Shown: in pieces, positions 1 through 8,016 of the stretch
How the letters are laid out: every line of letters begins with the position of its first letter
How positions within the stretch are numbered: the first letter of the stretch is position 1
Assembly (NCBI GenBank): GCA_016720775.1
Contig: JADKJX010000001.1
Coordinates: 1,286,501 to 1,350,500 of the forward strand
Direction of reading: 5' to 3'
DNA length: 64,000 nucleotides
From: Chitinophagaceae bacterium
GTDB taxonomy: Bacteria; Bacteroidota; Bacteroidia; Chitinophagales; Chitinophagaceae
The notes under the pieces: model-generated
Database searches by the model: none
What the model saw: the letters and a program-made list of their open reading frames with translations, nothing else
Told to the model about the DNA's origin: nothing
Position numbers and translations under genes: made by a program

Positions 1-1
1 C

Positions 2-1616
2 ATCACACTATTTTATAAAGAACAGAATAATTATACTGTAGCGTTAAAATATACTTACAAAACACTAAAATATTCTGAAGAGACAGGGGATGAAAAAAAA
101 ATTGCAGATTGTTATTATTTATTGGGAGGTATTAGCAAGCGCAATGTTAATTATATTGATGCTTTAAAGTTTTATTACAAAAGCCTGGCTATATATAAAA
201 GCCTAAATAAGCATTTTGATGCTGCCTGGGTATCGAATGCTATTGCAGACGTCTATCTCGAGGAAAATAAGAATAGCGAAGCATTAACAAATTATTTTTT
301 TGCTGAAAAAATATTTCAAAACCCGGGAGGGTCGAAGGAAGGGCTGCCGTGGAGTTATAATGGTATTGGAAGAGTGTATGATTTAAAAGGCGACTCCGCA
401 AAAAGAGCTGGCAATAGTCAGAGTGCAATAAGTAATTTTAATGTAGCCAGGAATTATTACCAGAAGTCATTGGAAATGTATTTAACAGCCGGGGATAGTA
501 CATGGATAGCAGATAGTTATATTTATTTATGTAAAGTAAATATAAAGCTCTTCAACTTTAAAGAAGCGAAGCGCTGGCTTGACAATGCACTAGCGTTGTC
601 AAAAAAAATCAGTGATATCTATTTACTTAAGTCTTGTTATTTACTTTTGTCTGAATTCTATAGTATAACTGGTAATTACCGACTTGCATTAGACAACTAC
701 AAAACATCAGTATTTTATCTTGACAGCATTAACAGTAGTGAAGAGATTAGGGAATCTGAACGAATTAAACTGCAATACCAGTTTAATAAGGTAGAAGATT
801 CACTAAAGCAAAATCAATTGATAACAGAAACAAAACTCCAGGCACAAAAAAACGAAAGTATTTTTATTGGGCTGGCCTTGTATTGCTTGGGCTGCTTTCT
901 TTTTTTGTGTTTCTGAACTTCCGCAACCAAAAGAAAATAAACAGATTGGCAAGTGAAACCCACGCCCGGCAAAAAGCTGAATTGGAAATGCAAAGTCTTC
1001 AGGCTGTATTAAGTGAACGTCTCCGCATCAGCAGTGAACTACATGATGAAATAGGTGCCACCCTCAGTGGTATTGCCATGTACAGTCACCTTACCAAAGA
1101 ACAAATGAAAAAGGGTCAAACAGCAGAGATAGAAAGATCACTGAATGTAATGCAGCAGTCCTCCGCAAAATGGTAGACAAGTTGAGTGATATTGTATGGC
1201 TTATCAACCCCGAACAGGATTCACTGCAGATGCTGGTGACAAGACTTGAAGAGTATGCTACTGATATGGCTGCTATCAAAAATATACAGGTCAGGATCAG
1301 TGTACCGGAAAAAATTGTGGAGATCAATCTGCCTGTTGAAAGCCGCCGAAACATCTACCTGTTTTGTAAAGAAGCAATTAACAATGCAGTTAAATACAGT
1401 AATGCAACATTGCTTGAGCTAACCGTAGGAGAAGTAAATGGGAAACTGGAATTTTCGGTAAGTGATAATGGTAAAGGATTTGATGCAGTAATGGTAAGGA
1501 GAGGAAATGGACTCGAGAACATGCAGAAAAGAGCTGATGAAATAGGGGCGAAATTGATCTTACAGTCAAAGGAAAACGAAGGAGCTTCTGTAAGCCTGCA
1601 ATGCAAAATCACCTGA
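2..1616 (+). pseudogene. TPR-containing sensor histidine kinase, 5' partial, two frameshifts
   Basis: The frame is open from the window edge, so the start lies upstream. The N-terminal part (to about 880) is helical TPR sequence. It is followed by one transmembrane segment, a HisKA_3 phosphoacceptor motif (ELHDEIGATLSG, near 1040) and a HATPase domain with N-box KEAINNAVKYSNA, G1 box DNGKGFD and G2 box GNGLENM. The coding runs through three frames: 2-916, 883-1176 and 1170-1616. Adding one g near 878 (reading LALVLLGLLSFF) and one a in the run at about 1168 (reading SSAKMVDKL) restores a single protein. This class senses through periplasmic TPRs and phosphorylates a NarL-type regulator, which follows at 1665. 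The two lesions may be assembly errors rather than true decay. Confidence 0.85.
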
Positions 1617-1628
1617 TGGGGTATTGCC
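1605..1628 (+). promoter_or_regulatory. Repeated box, copy 1, before the response regulator gene
   Basis: A sequence reading AAAATCACC-TG-ATGGGGTATTG recurs almost unchanged at 2327. It overlaps the kinase stop codon and lies 37 bases before the regulator start. The core has ACC-N4-GGGT symmetry. A role as an operator for the adjacent NarL-type regulator is inference only. Confidence 0.4.
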
Positions 1629-1664
1629 TTAATAAAAATATTATCCCACATTTGTTATGAAATC

Positions 1665-2313
1665 ATGGAAATAAAAGTAGCCATATTTGAGGATAACAAA
1701 TTGGTAAGGGATGCCCTGGAAGCCATCCTGAATGGCACACCCGGCTATATATGTTGTGGTATTTCTGCCGATGGTAATCATTGGGAAGAAGATATTAAAA
1801 GAAGCAGGCCCGATGTGATTTTAATGGATATTGAAATGCCTGGGCTCAGTGGTGTTGAAGTTACGCAGCACATCAACGATGTATTTCCCGGAATAAAAAT
1901 TCTTATCCAGACTGTTTTTAATGACAGTGAAAAAATATTCCAGGCTTTATGTGCAGGGGCTTCGGGCTATATTCTAAAAAATGATCCCCCGCATAAATAC
2001 CTGGAAGCCATTAACGAAGTATATAACGGCGGCGCCCCCATCAGCGCTTCCGTTGCGAAAAAAGTGTTGGGCTTTTTTGCCAATAAAAATGTGGTGCTTA
2101 CAACTCCCGGCAATACCGATTACCTGCTCAGCGAAAGGGAAAAAGAAATACTGCGGCTGATGGTGGAAGGGCATCATTCTAAAGATATTGCAGACAGATC
2201 TTTTTATCAGTTATGAGACCGTTCGCACCCATGTAAAGCATATCTACAAAAAACTACACGTGGCCAGCCGCAGCGAAGCGGTGCTTAAAGCCATACAGCA
2301 GGGCCTCTCCTGA
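1665..2313 (+). pseudogene. NarL/FixJ-type response regulator, frameshifted in the HTH domain
   Basis: The N-terminal receiver domain has the acidic pocket (FEDN) and phospho-acceptor Asp55 (VILMDIEMPG). The LuxR-type HTH begins with LLSEREKEILRLMVEGHHSKDIADR. The frame then stops at 2216. Removing one t in the run at about 2199-2205 gives DRLFISYETVRTHVKHIYKK and continues to a stop at 2311-2313, about 215 residues, the normal size. It is the cognate partner of the kinase just upstream. The indel sits at a short homopolymer, so a consensus error is likely. The truncated form would lack the DNA-recognition helix. Confidence 0.85.
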
Positions 2314-2326
2314 TCTTTTTCAAAAA

Positions 2327-2350
2327 AATCACCCAATGGGGTATTGTACC
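2327..2350 (+). promoter_or_regulatory. Repeated box, copy 2, before the lipoprotein gene
   Basis: Second copy of the box at 1605, reading AAAATCACC-CA-ATGGGGTATTG. The core ACCC-N4-GGGT is an inverted repeat. It sits about 78 bases before the lipoprotein start at 2428, in the position of an activator site. It may link the two-component system to the lipoprotein cluster; this is inferred from position and repetition. Confidence 0.4.
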
Positions 2351-2427
2351 TGGTTGATCTTATTAACAATTTTACGTTTGTTATAAGAGATTGTTCTTTT
2401 TTGTTTTTTAACCAAAAAAAATTATTT

Positions 2428-3429
2428 ATGAAAAGGAATTTATTATTATCCTTCAGCTCTTTGCTGTTCAGCTTAATGCTGTTATACAGTTGCCAAAAGG
2501 AAACTTTAACTAACGAAAATGATTTAAATGGATCAGCTTTCTTAAAATCAAAGGACGATTCAAAGGACAAATGCAGATTGGTTTACTCAGATTATGCTGA
2601 TGGGCTCTATACCGAAACTTACAGCTATAATTCTAAAGGGCTGGTTAAAGAAGTAAAATTAGGTTCTCTGGGTAGTTTTTATTTTTATGCAACTATGCAA
2701 TATGATAGAAAAGACAGAATCGTAACTGGATCAGCTTCTTTTGATGGCATTAATTATTATGAAATGTCATTTGAATATCAAAATGACCGGATCATAAGAG
2801 AAATTACTTACGAACCGGGTACTACAAATATTATTGAAGTGGTTACGAATACTTATAACCATAAGGGCCAGATGGTAAGACGTGAGGATCCTGTTTATGA
2901 TTTTTATGCCACATTTGAATACGATAGAGAAGGTAATAACACTATTAGTGATTTGCGATATTTAAGTAATAATTATTTAATCCTCCGGGTTGTTAATCAT
3001 TATAAGAAGCATATTAAGAGCCCATATACTGCAAGGCCGGGCATAACTCAATCCTGGTGGTACAGTAATGATGTGACGAGTCCTTTAGTGCCAACTGAAC
3101 GGGATGAGTACTGGGGAGATGGTGAGGGCGGAGAATTCCTTGCATTTGATGAAGATCCAGCTAAAACAATAATTAATCCAACTGCACAAAACCTTACTGC
3201 CAACCGCCTGACCTTTGACAATATTTCGGGTAATGAAATTTATCAATACTGGGAATACGAAAATTGTGGGCGCAAAAATGAATCAGATTTAGCAGCCCGT
3301 AAGTCAATGCCTGATATAGGTCAGCGAGCCATGGATATAGCCAAACTGAGAATGCCATTGCTTAGAGGCCCCCAGCTTAAAAAACAATTGGAAGAAAGAA
3401 AATTAATTGTACAAAGGCTGAAAAAGTGA
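2428..3429 (+). CDS. YD-repeat-like lipoprotein, paralogue 1
   Basis: 333 residues from the ATG at 2428. An earlier in-frame start at 2344 would put about 28 residues ahead of the signal peptide and is not preferred. The N-terminus MKRNLLLSFSSLLFSLMLLYSC is a lipoprotein signal peptide with the lipid Cys before QKE. The body has degenerate tyrosine-rich units of the form YDxxGxxxR/K (YNSKGLVKE, YDRKDRI, YNHKGQMVRR, YDREGNN), like RHS/YD repeats. Similar Bacteroidota lipoproteins are annotated as DUF4595-like; I cannot confirm the family. The C-terminus is a charged Lys/Arg-rich helix. A paralogue follows at 3464 with a 34-base gap, suggesting one transcript. Function unknown; probably envelope-anchored. 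Confidence 0.8.
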   Translation: MKRNLLLSFSSLLFSLMLLYSCQKETLTNENDLNGSAFLKSKDDSKDKCRLVYSDYADGLYTETYSYNSKGLVKEVKLGSLGSFYFYATMQYDRKDRIVTGSASFDGINYYEMSFEYQNDRIIREITYEPGTTNIIEVVTNTYNHKGQMVRREDPVYDFYATFEYDREGNNTISDLRYLSNNYLILRVVNHYKKHIKSPYTARPGITQSWWYSNDVTSPLVPTERDEYWGDGEGGEFLAFDEDPAKTIINPTAQNLTANRLTFDNISGNEIYQYWEYENCGRKNESDLAARKSMPDIGQRAMDIAKLRMPLLRGPQLKKQLEERKLIVQRLKK

Positions 3430-3463
3430 ACATCGCCATTTTAAATAACACTAAAGCATTTTT

Positions 3464-4471
3464 ATGAAAAGGAATCTTTTTAAAACCCTTAGCAGTGTAG
3501 TATTAACTGTACTATTCATTTCGAGTTGCCAAAAAGAATCATTGACTGTTGAAAAAGATACGATCGTCTCAAGCGACGCAGCATCTAAATCTGAACATAA
3601 TAATCAATGCAGACTGGTATCATTAAATACCAACTTCGGATTCACCTCTTCGGTTAGTTATAATAACAGGGGACTTGCAAACACGTGGTCTCTAAGTTAT
3701 GATTTTGGTTCTGTCGTCTATACAATGCTACTAGAGTATGATGCCAATAACCGGCTTACCCGGGCAAAGTATATTAATACAGGCGATTATCTTTACGATG
3801 TGGTATATTATTATAACAAAAAAGGGCTTGTTGAAAAAGAAAAATGGTACCTGCCAAATACAAATATACTGGATGATGAAGTATTCTTTACTTATAATAC
3901 AAGGGGTGATGCAGTGCGCCAGCAAAGTTTTATATATGGAGTTGATGCTCACATAATACCTGATGCAAAAGGAAATTACACTAGGTATGATCTTTATATT
4001 GATGGCAACCTGGTACAAACCGGTTTATACACTTTTAACAGATCCAATAAAAATCCATGGACAGCTATGAAAGGGATACCGTATGGTCTTCCCGGATATG
4101 CTTTTCAGTTCTCCAAATGGTGGGAAACCAGCGAAACAATAATATTTTATGATGAAGAAGGAAACCCATACTATTATTATGACCAAAATCCCAGCCGGAC
4201 CAGAATGAGGATGAATGACCAGGATTACTTGCTTGAAGTAAAACATTACGACAGGCTCACAGGAGATTTGTACCAATATTCATTTGATTATGAACACTGT
4301 GGCGATAGAGATGAAAGAGTTAGAGGAGATCAACCGGCAGCTGATAAACTATCCGCATGGACGAATAAAAAATCAAAGATGATGAAAATAATGTCAACCC
4401 ATGGAAAAGAACTCAGGGAAAATCAGCTGAAGTTAAGAAAGCAGGTTGTTGAGATGAACAGGAATAAATAA
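3464..4471 (+). CDS. YD-repeat-like lipoprotein, paralogue 2
   Basis: 335 residues, a tandem paralogue of the gene at 2428. It shares the lipoprotein signal (MKRNLFKTL...ISSCQKES), a CRLV motif near residue 50, YNNRGLA / YNKKGLV / YNTRGDAVRQ units, a Tyr-Glu-x-Cys-Gly motif near residue 275 (YEHCGDRD, against YENCGRKN in the first copy) and a basic C-terminal helix. Sequence has diverged widely between the copies while the scaffold is kept, as in surface proteins under diversifying pressure. The repeats suggest a beta-rich filament-like fold. No catalytic motif is visible. Function not assigned. Confidence 0.8.
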   Translation: MKRNLFKTLSSVVLTVLFISSCQKESLTVEKDTIVSSDAASKSEHNNQCRLVSLNTNFGFTSSVSYNNRGLANTWSLSYDFGSVVYTMLLEYDANNRLTRAKYINTGDYLYDVVYYYNKKGLVEKEKWYLPNTNILDDEVFFTYNTRGDAVRQQSFIYGVDAHIIPDAKGNYTRYDLYIDGNLVQTGLYTFNRSNKNPWTAMKGIPYGLPGYAFQFSKWWETSETIIFYDEEGNPYYYYDQNPSRTRMRMNDQDYLLEVKHYDRLTGDLYQYSFDYEHCGDRDERVRGDQPAADKLSAWTNKKSKMMKIMSTHGKELRENQLKLRKQVVEMNRNK

Positions 4472-4569
4472 TTCAGTTCAAAATTTAAGTGGAAACTAAA
4501 AGATTTTAAAAACAATCTCCGGGGCAGTTAAAACCAATGACCAAAAAATAATATTTAAAATTAATAAAA

Positions 4570-4968
4570 ATGAAAAAAAGATCATTCAAACTACTCTTAA
4601 TGCTATCTTTCATAGCTTTATTAATGATGGCCTGTGGTGGGAAAAGGAATTCAATTTCGGCGGAAAAATTAACAGGAGCTGTGAAAAGCTTTGAAGATTG
4701 TATGGCCGAATGTGATAGAATGGAAGCCAGCTATTTGGCTGAATATATGCAATGCAGTGAACAATGTTTTACTGAAGCACAACCAAAAATTGATCTTTGT
4801 GCTGAAACAATTCCTCCCGGGCCACACCAAGGTGAATGTAGGCAGGAACAAATAGCTAAAAGAAATGAATGCCTGTCAGCATGTACCCGGGTATGGGAAA
4901 CTCATCAGGCAGAAATAAAAAATTGCAGGGCTGCTTGTATTAACCGGATATCAATATTGGTAAAATAA
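4570..4968 (+). CDS. Small cysteine-rich lipoprotein with two twin-CX3C motifs
   Basis: 132 residues. Signal peptide with lipobox LLMMAC, so Cys22 is the likely lipid anchor. Ten further cysteines lie at residues 44, 48, 62, 66, 77, 90, 101, 105, 119 and 123. They form CX3C-X13-CX3C twice (44-66 and 101-123), joined by a linker with Cys77 and Cys90. Twin CX3C is the pattern of disulfide-stapled helical hairpins. The protein would be exported, so disulfides are plausible. It follows the two YD-like lipoproteins and ends at a strong terminator. No family recognised. Confidence 0.8.
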   Translation: MKKRSFKLLLMLSFIALLMMACGGKRNSISAEKLTGAVKSFEDCMAECDRMEASYLAEYMQCSEQCFTEAQPKIDLCAETIPPGPHQGECRQEQIAKRNECLSACTRVWETHQAEIKNCRAACINRISILVK

Positions 4969-4981
4969 TTGGTTCAAGAGT

Positions 4982-5023
4982 AACTAAAAAAGGAGCTTCA
5001 ATTCTAAAGCTCCTTTTTTAGTT
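4982..5023. terminator. Bidirectional intrinsic terminator
   Basis: A perfect 17-base inverted repeat (arm AACTAAAAAAGGAGCTT) encloses an 8-base loop. A-rich and T-rich flanks allow termination on both strands. It separates the convergent lipoprotein gene (ends 4968) and the yebC-family gene, whose stop codon lies inside the right arm. Confidence 0.9.
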
Positions 5024-5732
5024 ATTTCAAATTGTGATAAACTTTCTGCACATCATCATCCTGCTCCAGGTTATCAACCAGTTTTAAAACTTCGTTGGCC
5101 TGGTCTTCGCTTAGTTCCATTGTGTTGGAAGGTATCCACGTAAGTTCAGCACTGATCACTTCAATTTTCTTTTCTTCCAGCGCCTTGCTCATATTCCCGT
5201 ACTCATTAAAAGGCGTACGGATAATGATATTGCCTTCTGCATTCTCACCTATTTCTTCCAGCCCGTAGTCAATGAGGTCCAGTTCCAGGTCATCAACATT
5301 TACTCCGGCACCCTTTATTTTAAATTCACTCATGTGGGTAAAACCAAATGCAACCGAGCCGCTTGTGCCTAATGAACCCCCGCCTTTGGTAAAATGCATC
5401 CGTACATTCGCCACCGTCCGGGTGGGATTGTCGGTTGCTGTTTCCACCAGTACCGCAATACCATGGGGTGCATACCCTTCATACATGATCTCTTCATAGC
5501 TGCTGGTATCCTTACCCATTGCCCTTTTAATGGCAGCCTCCACCCTGTCCTTGGGCATATTACAGGCCTTGGCATTCAGGTAACACCTTCTCAGGGCCGG
5601 GTTATTATCAGGGTCAGGGCCGGCTGCCTTTACCGCTATGGCGATCTCCTTACCGATACGGGTGAAATTCTTTGCCATCTTATCCCAGCGGGCAAACATG
5701 GCGCTCTTTCTTACTTCAAATATTCTTCCCAT
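5022..5732 (-). CDS. yebC: YebC/PmpR (TACO1) family protein
   Basis: 236 residues, full length for the family. The N-terminus MGRIFEVRKSAMFARWDKMAKNFTRIGKEI and NMPKDRVEAAIKRAMG are family hallmarks, followed by YEGYAPHGIAVLVE and the acidic C-terminal domain. Family members were described as DNA-binding transcriptional regulators; more recent work assigns some a role in translation of difficult (proline-rich) sequences, as for mitochondrial TACO1. Cytoplasmic. It is a single gene with its own TAnnTTTG box at 5784-5791. An EF-P gene lies far away at 63058. Confidence 0.93.
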   Translation of the reverse strand: MGRIFEVRKSAMFARWDKMAKNFTRIGKEIAIAVKAAGPDPDNNPALRRCYLNAKACNMPKDRVEAAIKRAMGKDTSSYEEIMYEGYAPHGIAVLVETATDNPTRTVANVRMHFTKGGGSLGTSGSVAFGFTHMSEFKIKGAGVNVDDLELDLIDYGLEEIGENAEGNIIIRTPFNEYGNMSKALEEKKIEVISAELTWIPSNTMELSEDQANEVLKLVDNLEQDDDVQKVYHNLK

Positions 5733-5734
5733 TA

Positions 5735-5777
5735 TTATGGTTAATTAGTTAATCCGTTAATTGGTTGATCCGTTAAC
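5735..5777. repeat. Intergenic TTAATC-type micro-repeat
   Basis: Degenerate tandem units of GTTAATCCGTTAATTGGTT type lie just upstream of the yebC start. The same unit type recurs at 54249-54290 and 56586-56686. Only one arm is obvious here. Confidence 0.6.
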
Positions 5778-5783
5778 GGCGGG

Positions 5784-5791
5784 CAAATTTA
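5784..5791 (-). promoter_or_regulatory. Candidate -7 box of yebC
   Basis: TAAATTTG on the minus strand matches the Bacteroidota sigma consensus TAnnTTTG and lies 52 bases upstream of the start codon. Confidence 0.5.
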
Positions 5792-5817
5792 AGGAAAATC
5801 ATTTTCTGCAAAAAAGA

Positions 5818-5844
5818 AAGCGGCTCCGTCAGGGGAAGCCGCTT
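5818..5844 (-). terminator. Intrinsic terminator of the porin-like gene
   Basis: Arms AAGCGGCT/AGCCGCTT with an 11-base loop. On the minus strand they are followed by a T-rich run, 20 bases beyond the stop codon at 5864. Confidence 0.8.
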
Positions 5845-5863
5845 CTTTTATGATCACAGGGTT

Positions 5864-6532
5864 TTAAAAAGTATAGCCTACTGAAACCTTTATCACCCGG
5901 TTATAGGCGTCGTAATTATCATTTTTATCAAGTTTCGACAGGCCATAGTCGTAACCGGCACGGAGACTGATGCCGTTATCAAACTGGTAACCCACGCCGC
6001 CAGATAATCCGAGGTCGATCTTATTGAAACGTTCGGTTATGCCAATGCCCTTATTGAATAACGAAATACCCAGTACACCCACTTTCGCATTGAGGGTGCT
6101 GCGAACGAGGTAAGAGACCTGTGGCCCTGCATAAATATTCAGTCCTTTCACAATGGTTGCTTTCACGTACAAGGGCATATCGATGTAGTGCTGTTGCACC
6201 TGGGCCCTTGCATTGATCGCTAAAAATTTCAACGCATCGATCTTAAGATCGCCCTTGATGCTGTATCCTTTTTTTGAATAGGCCAGGCCGGGCTCAAAAG
6301 AAAATGTTTCTGAAATGGGGATGTTTACATAACCGCCCACATGAAAACCGGTTTTGCCTTTTGTTACCAGCCAGCCATCGGTTTTTTCAACAAGGTCTTC
6401 CACAACCTGCAGGTCCTGTCCCTGCCATTTGGAAAAATTAGCACCGGCTACCAGGCCGTAAGTGATCTGTGCATTTGCAAAATTCAGCAACAGGATGCTG
6501 CAGATGAGGGTAAGAAAAAAAGCTCTTTTCAT
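5864..6532 (-). CDS. Porin-family outer-membrane beta-barrel protein
   Basis: 222 residues with a clear signal peptide (MKRAFFLTLICSILLLNFANAQ). The remainder alternates hydrophobic and polar residues with Gly/aromatic girdles (YGLVAGANFSKW, GFHVGGYVNIPI, SFEPGLAYSKKGY, LSGGVGYQFDNGISLRAGYDYG) and ends in the aromatic VGYTF typical of outer-membrane proteins. It resembles the OMP_b-brl_2/PorT-like family, which forms 8-10 strand barrels. Monocistronic, with a terminator after it. No specific cargo can be assigned. Confidence 0.85.
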   Translation of the reverse strand: MKRAFFLTLICSILLLNFANAQITYGLVAGANFSKWQGQDLQVVEDLVEKTDGWLVTKGKTGFHVGGYVNIPISETFSFEPGLAYSKKGYSIKGDLKIDALKFLAINARAQVQQHYIDMPLYVKATIVKGLNIYAGPQVSYLVRSTLNAKVGVLGISLFNKGIGITERFNKIDLGLSGGVGYQFDNGISLRAGYDYGLSKLDKNDNYDAYNRVIKVSVGYTF

Positions 6533-6660
6533 AACTGAGTGCAGGGTTTTATAAACTGCCTGGCACTTGCTTTAGAATATTATGCCATGAATTTTTCTTT
6601 GCAGAAGGATTTGTTAAAGGAAAAGCTCTTTGCAAGTGGTTAACAAAAGAGGATGCTGGA

Positions 6661-6744
6661 ACTGGATACTTGATACTGGATGGAGTCAGCCGATTTAAAA
6701 TCATTTTTTCTAATCATACTCTTTCCCAGTATCAAGTATCCAGT
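6661..6744. repeat. Inverted repeat, GTATCCA-type arms
   Basis: CCAGTATCAAGTATCCAGT (6726-6744) is the exact complement of 6661-6679, a perfect 19-base inverted repeat with a 46-base spacer containing ATACTCTTT (6716-6724). It lies just upstream of the dioxygenase promoter. Related single arms occur at 7979-8007 and 36172-36196. Confidence 0.85.
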
Positions 6745-6766
6745 ATCGAGTATCACTCCGATTGCG

Positions 6767-6774
6767 TAAGTTTG
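6767..6774 (+). promoter_or_regulatory. Candidate -7 box of tryptophan dioxygenase
   Basis: TAAGTTTG fits TAnnTTTG and lies 18 bases before the ATG at 6793, leaving a short leader. Confidence 0.5.
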
Positions 6775-6792
6775 CTTCCATAAAACCTTGCT

Positions 6793-7779
6793 ATGGACAA
6801 AGCCGTTTATTACGCCGATTATTTGCAACTGGACAAGATTACCGGGGCACAAGAGCCCGAAAGTTTTAAAGAAGGAAAAACGCCGGCACACGATGAAATG
6901 CTTTTCATCATCATTCACCAGGCTTATGAACTCTGGTTCAAACAGGTTTTGTTTGAAGTGAATTCGGTTATTGAAATCATGAACAAGCCGGTGGTAAACG
7001 ATAATTCTCCCGAAATGCAAACGGTGGTGCATCGGTTGAAAAGAGTGGTAACCATTTTAAAAGTATTGGTGCAGCAGATCGACATCATGGAAACAATGAC
7101 GCCGATGGACTTCCTCGACTTCAGGGATATGCTGCGGCCGGCATCGGGTTTCCAGAGCTACCAATTTAAAGTACTGGAAGCAAAACTGGGATTGAAATTT
7201 GAACACCGGCACGGGCAGAATTATTATCTCTCTCAATTAAAAGAAAAAGACATCGCCATTATTAAAGATGCCGAGGATGGTAAGTCGGTGCTGGAACTGA
7301 TCAATGCATGGCTGGAAAGAATGCCGTTCATCACCGAAGCCTTCTGGAAAAATTACGAGCAGGTATATGTAAACAGCCTGGCAGAAGCAGAGAAAGGAAA
7401 TGCTGCATCTTTTGCAGAGATATTTAATAATGAATCTGCAGAAAGAAACTTATCACCCAGGGCCAACCGCTCGGCATTGTTCATCATGTTGTACCATGGT
7501 TATCCCATGATGGAATTGCCGTTCCAGTTATTAGATACGCTGCTGGAAATAGACAACCAGCTTGGCAACTGGCGTTACCGTCATATCAATATGGTGCAGC
7601 GCATGATCGGCAGCCGTATTGGTACGGGAGGCAGTACCGGCGCCGGTTATTTAAAAGGGGCGATGGACAAGCATTATATTTTTAAAGAACTGTCGCAATT
7701 GAACAGTTACCTGGTTGACAGGAAGAAATTACCGGTGTTATCGAAGGAAGTGGAGGAAAAGCTGGGGTATCATTTTTAA
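6793..7779 (+). CDS. kynA: Tryptophan 2,3-dioxygenase
   Basis: 328 residues. It opens tryptophan with O2 to N-formylkynurenine, the first step of the kynurenine pathway, using heme in the cytoplasm. Visible signatures: HDEMLFIIIHQAYELWFKQ (distal His42), RDMLRPASGFQSYQFK, and RHINMVQRMIGSRIGTGGSTG, in which His264 is the expected proximal heme ligand and the GTGGSTG loop contacts substrate. No other kynurenine genes lie in the window, so it is probably monocistronic, between two repeat-filled gaps. Start supported by spacing from the promoter box and by the family N-terminus. Confidence 0.95.
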   Translation: MDKAVYYADYLQLDKITGAQEPESFKEGKTPAHDEMLFIIIHQAYELWFKQVLFEVNSVIEIMNKPVVNDNSPEMQTVVHRLKRVVTILKVLVQQIDIMETMTPMDFLDFRDMLRPASGFQSYQFKVLEAKLGLKFEHRHGQNYYLSQLKEKDIAIIKDAEDGKSVLELINAWLERMPFITEAFWKNYEQVYVNSLAEAEKGNAASFAEIFNNESAERNLSPRANRSALFIMLYHGYPMMELPFQLLDTLLEIDNQLGNWRYRHINMVQRMIGSRIGTGGSTGAGYLKGAMDKHYIFKELSQLNSYLVDRKKLPVLSKEVEEKLGYHF

Positions 7780-8016
7780 AAGAAATGATAATATGTGAAA
7801 AGTTACTGGTCAGGCGGCCACCAAGAGCGAACAAAGAAGTTGAATAAAGTTATATTGTACAAGAGTGTCGCGATAGCTATCGGGGCCAATGAAGCTGAAT
7901 AGAATTTATAAAGCGGGTAAATAAAAATTCTCTGTAGAGTGAGATGCTTCGTTCCTCAGCATGACAGCTAATGTAGAATCCGTATCCAGTATCTTGTATC
8001 CGGCATCAGCATTTTG
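7780..8016. repeat. Intergenic gap made of common repeat fragments
   Basis: No gene seen. The gap holds a GATAGCTATC palindrome near 7872, a GAGATGCTTCGTTCCTCAGC segment near 7940 of a kind I recall as common between Bacteroidota genes, and one GTATCCAGTATCTTGTATCC arm at 7979-8007. It separates two convergent genes. Confidence 0.55.

Noticed and set aside
5394..5744. 116-residue frame opposite yebC
   Set aside because: Antisense shadow of a clear conserved gene; no signal or family motif.
6540..6660. Possible tRNA or small RNA gene upstream of the dioxygenase
   Set aside because: No cloverleaf or CCA end could be folded by eye; only AT-rich sequence before the repeat.
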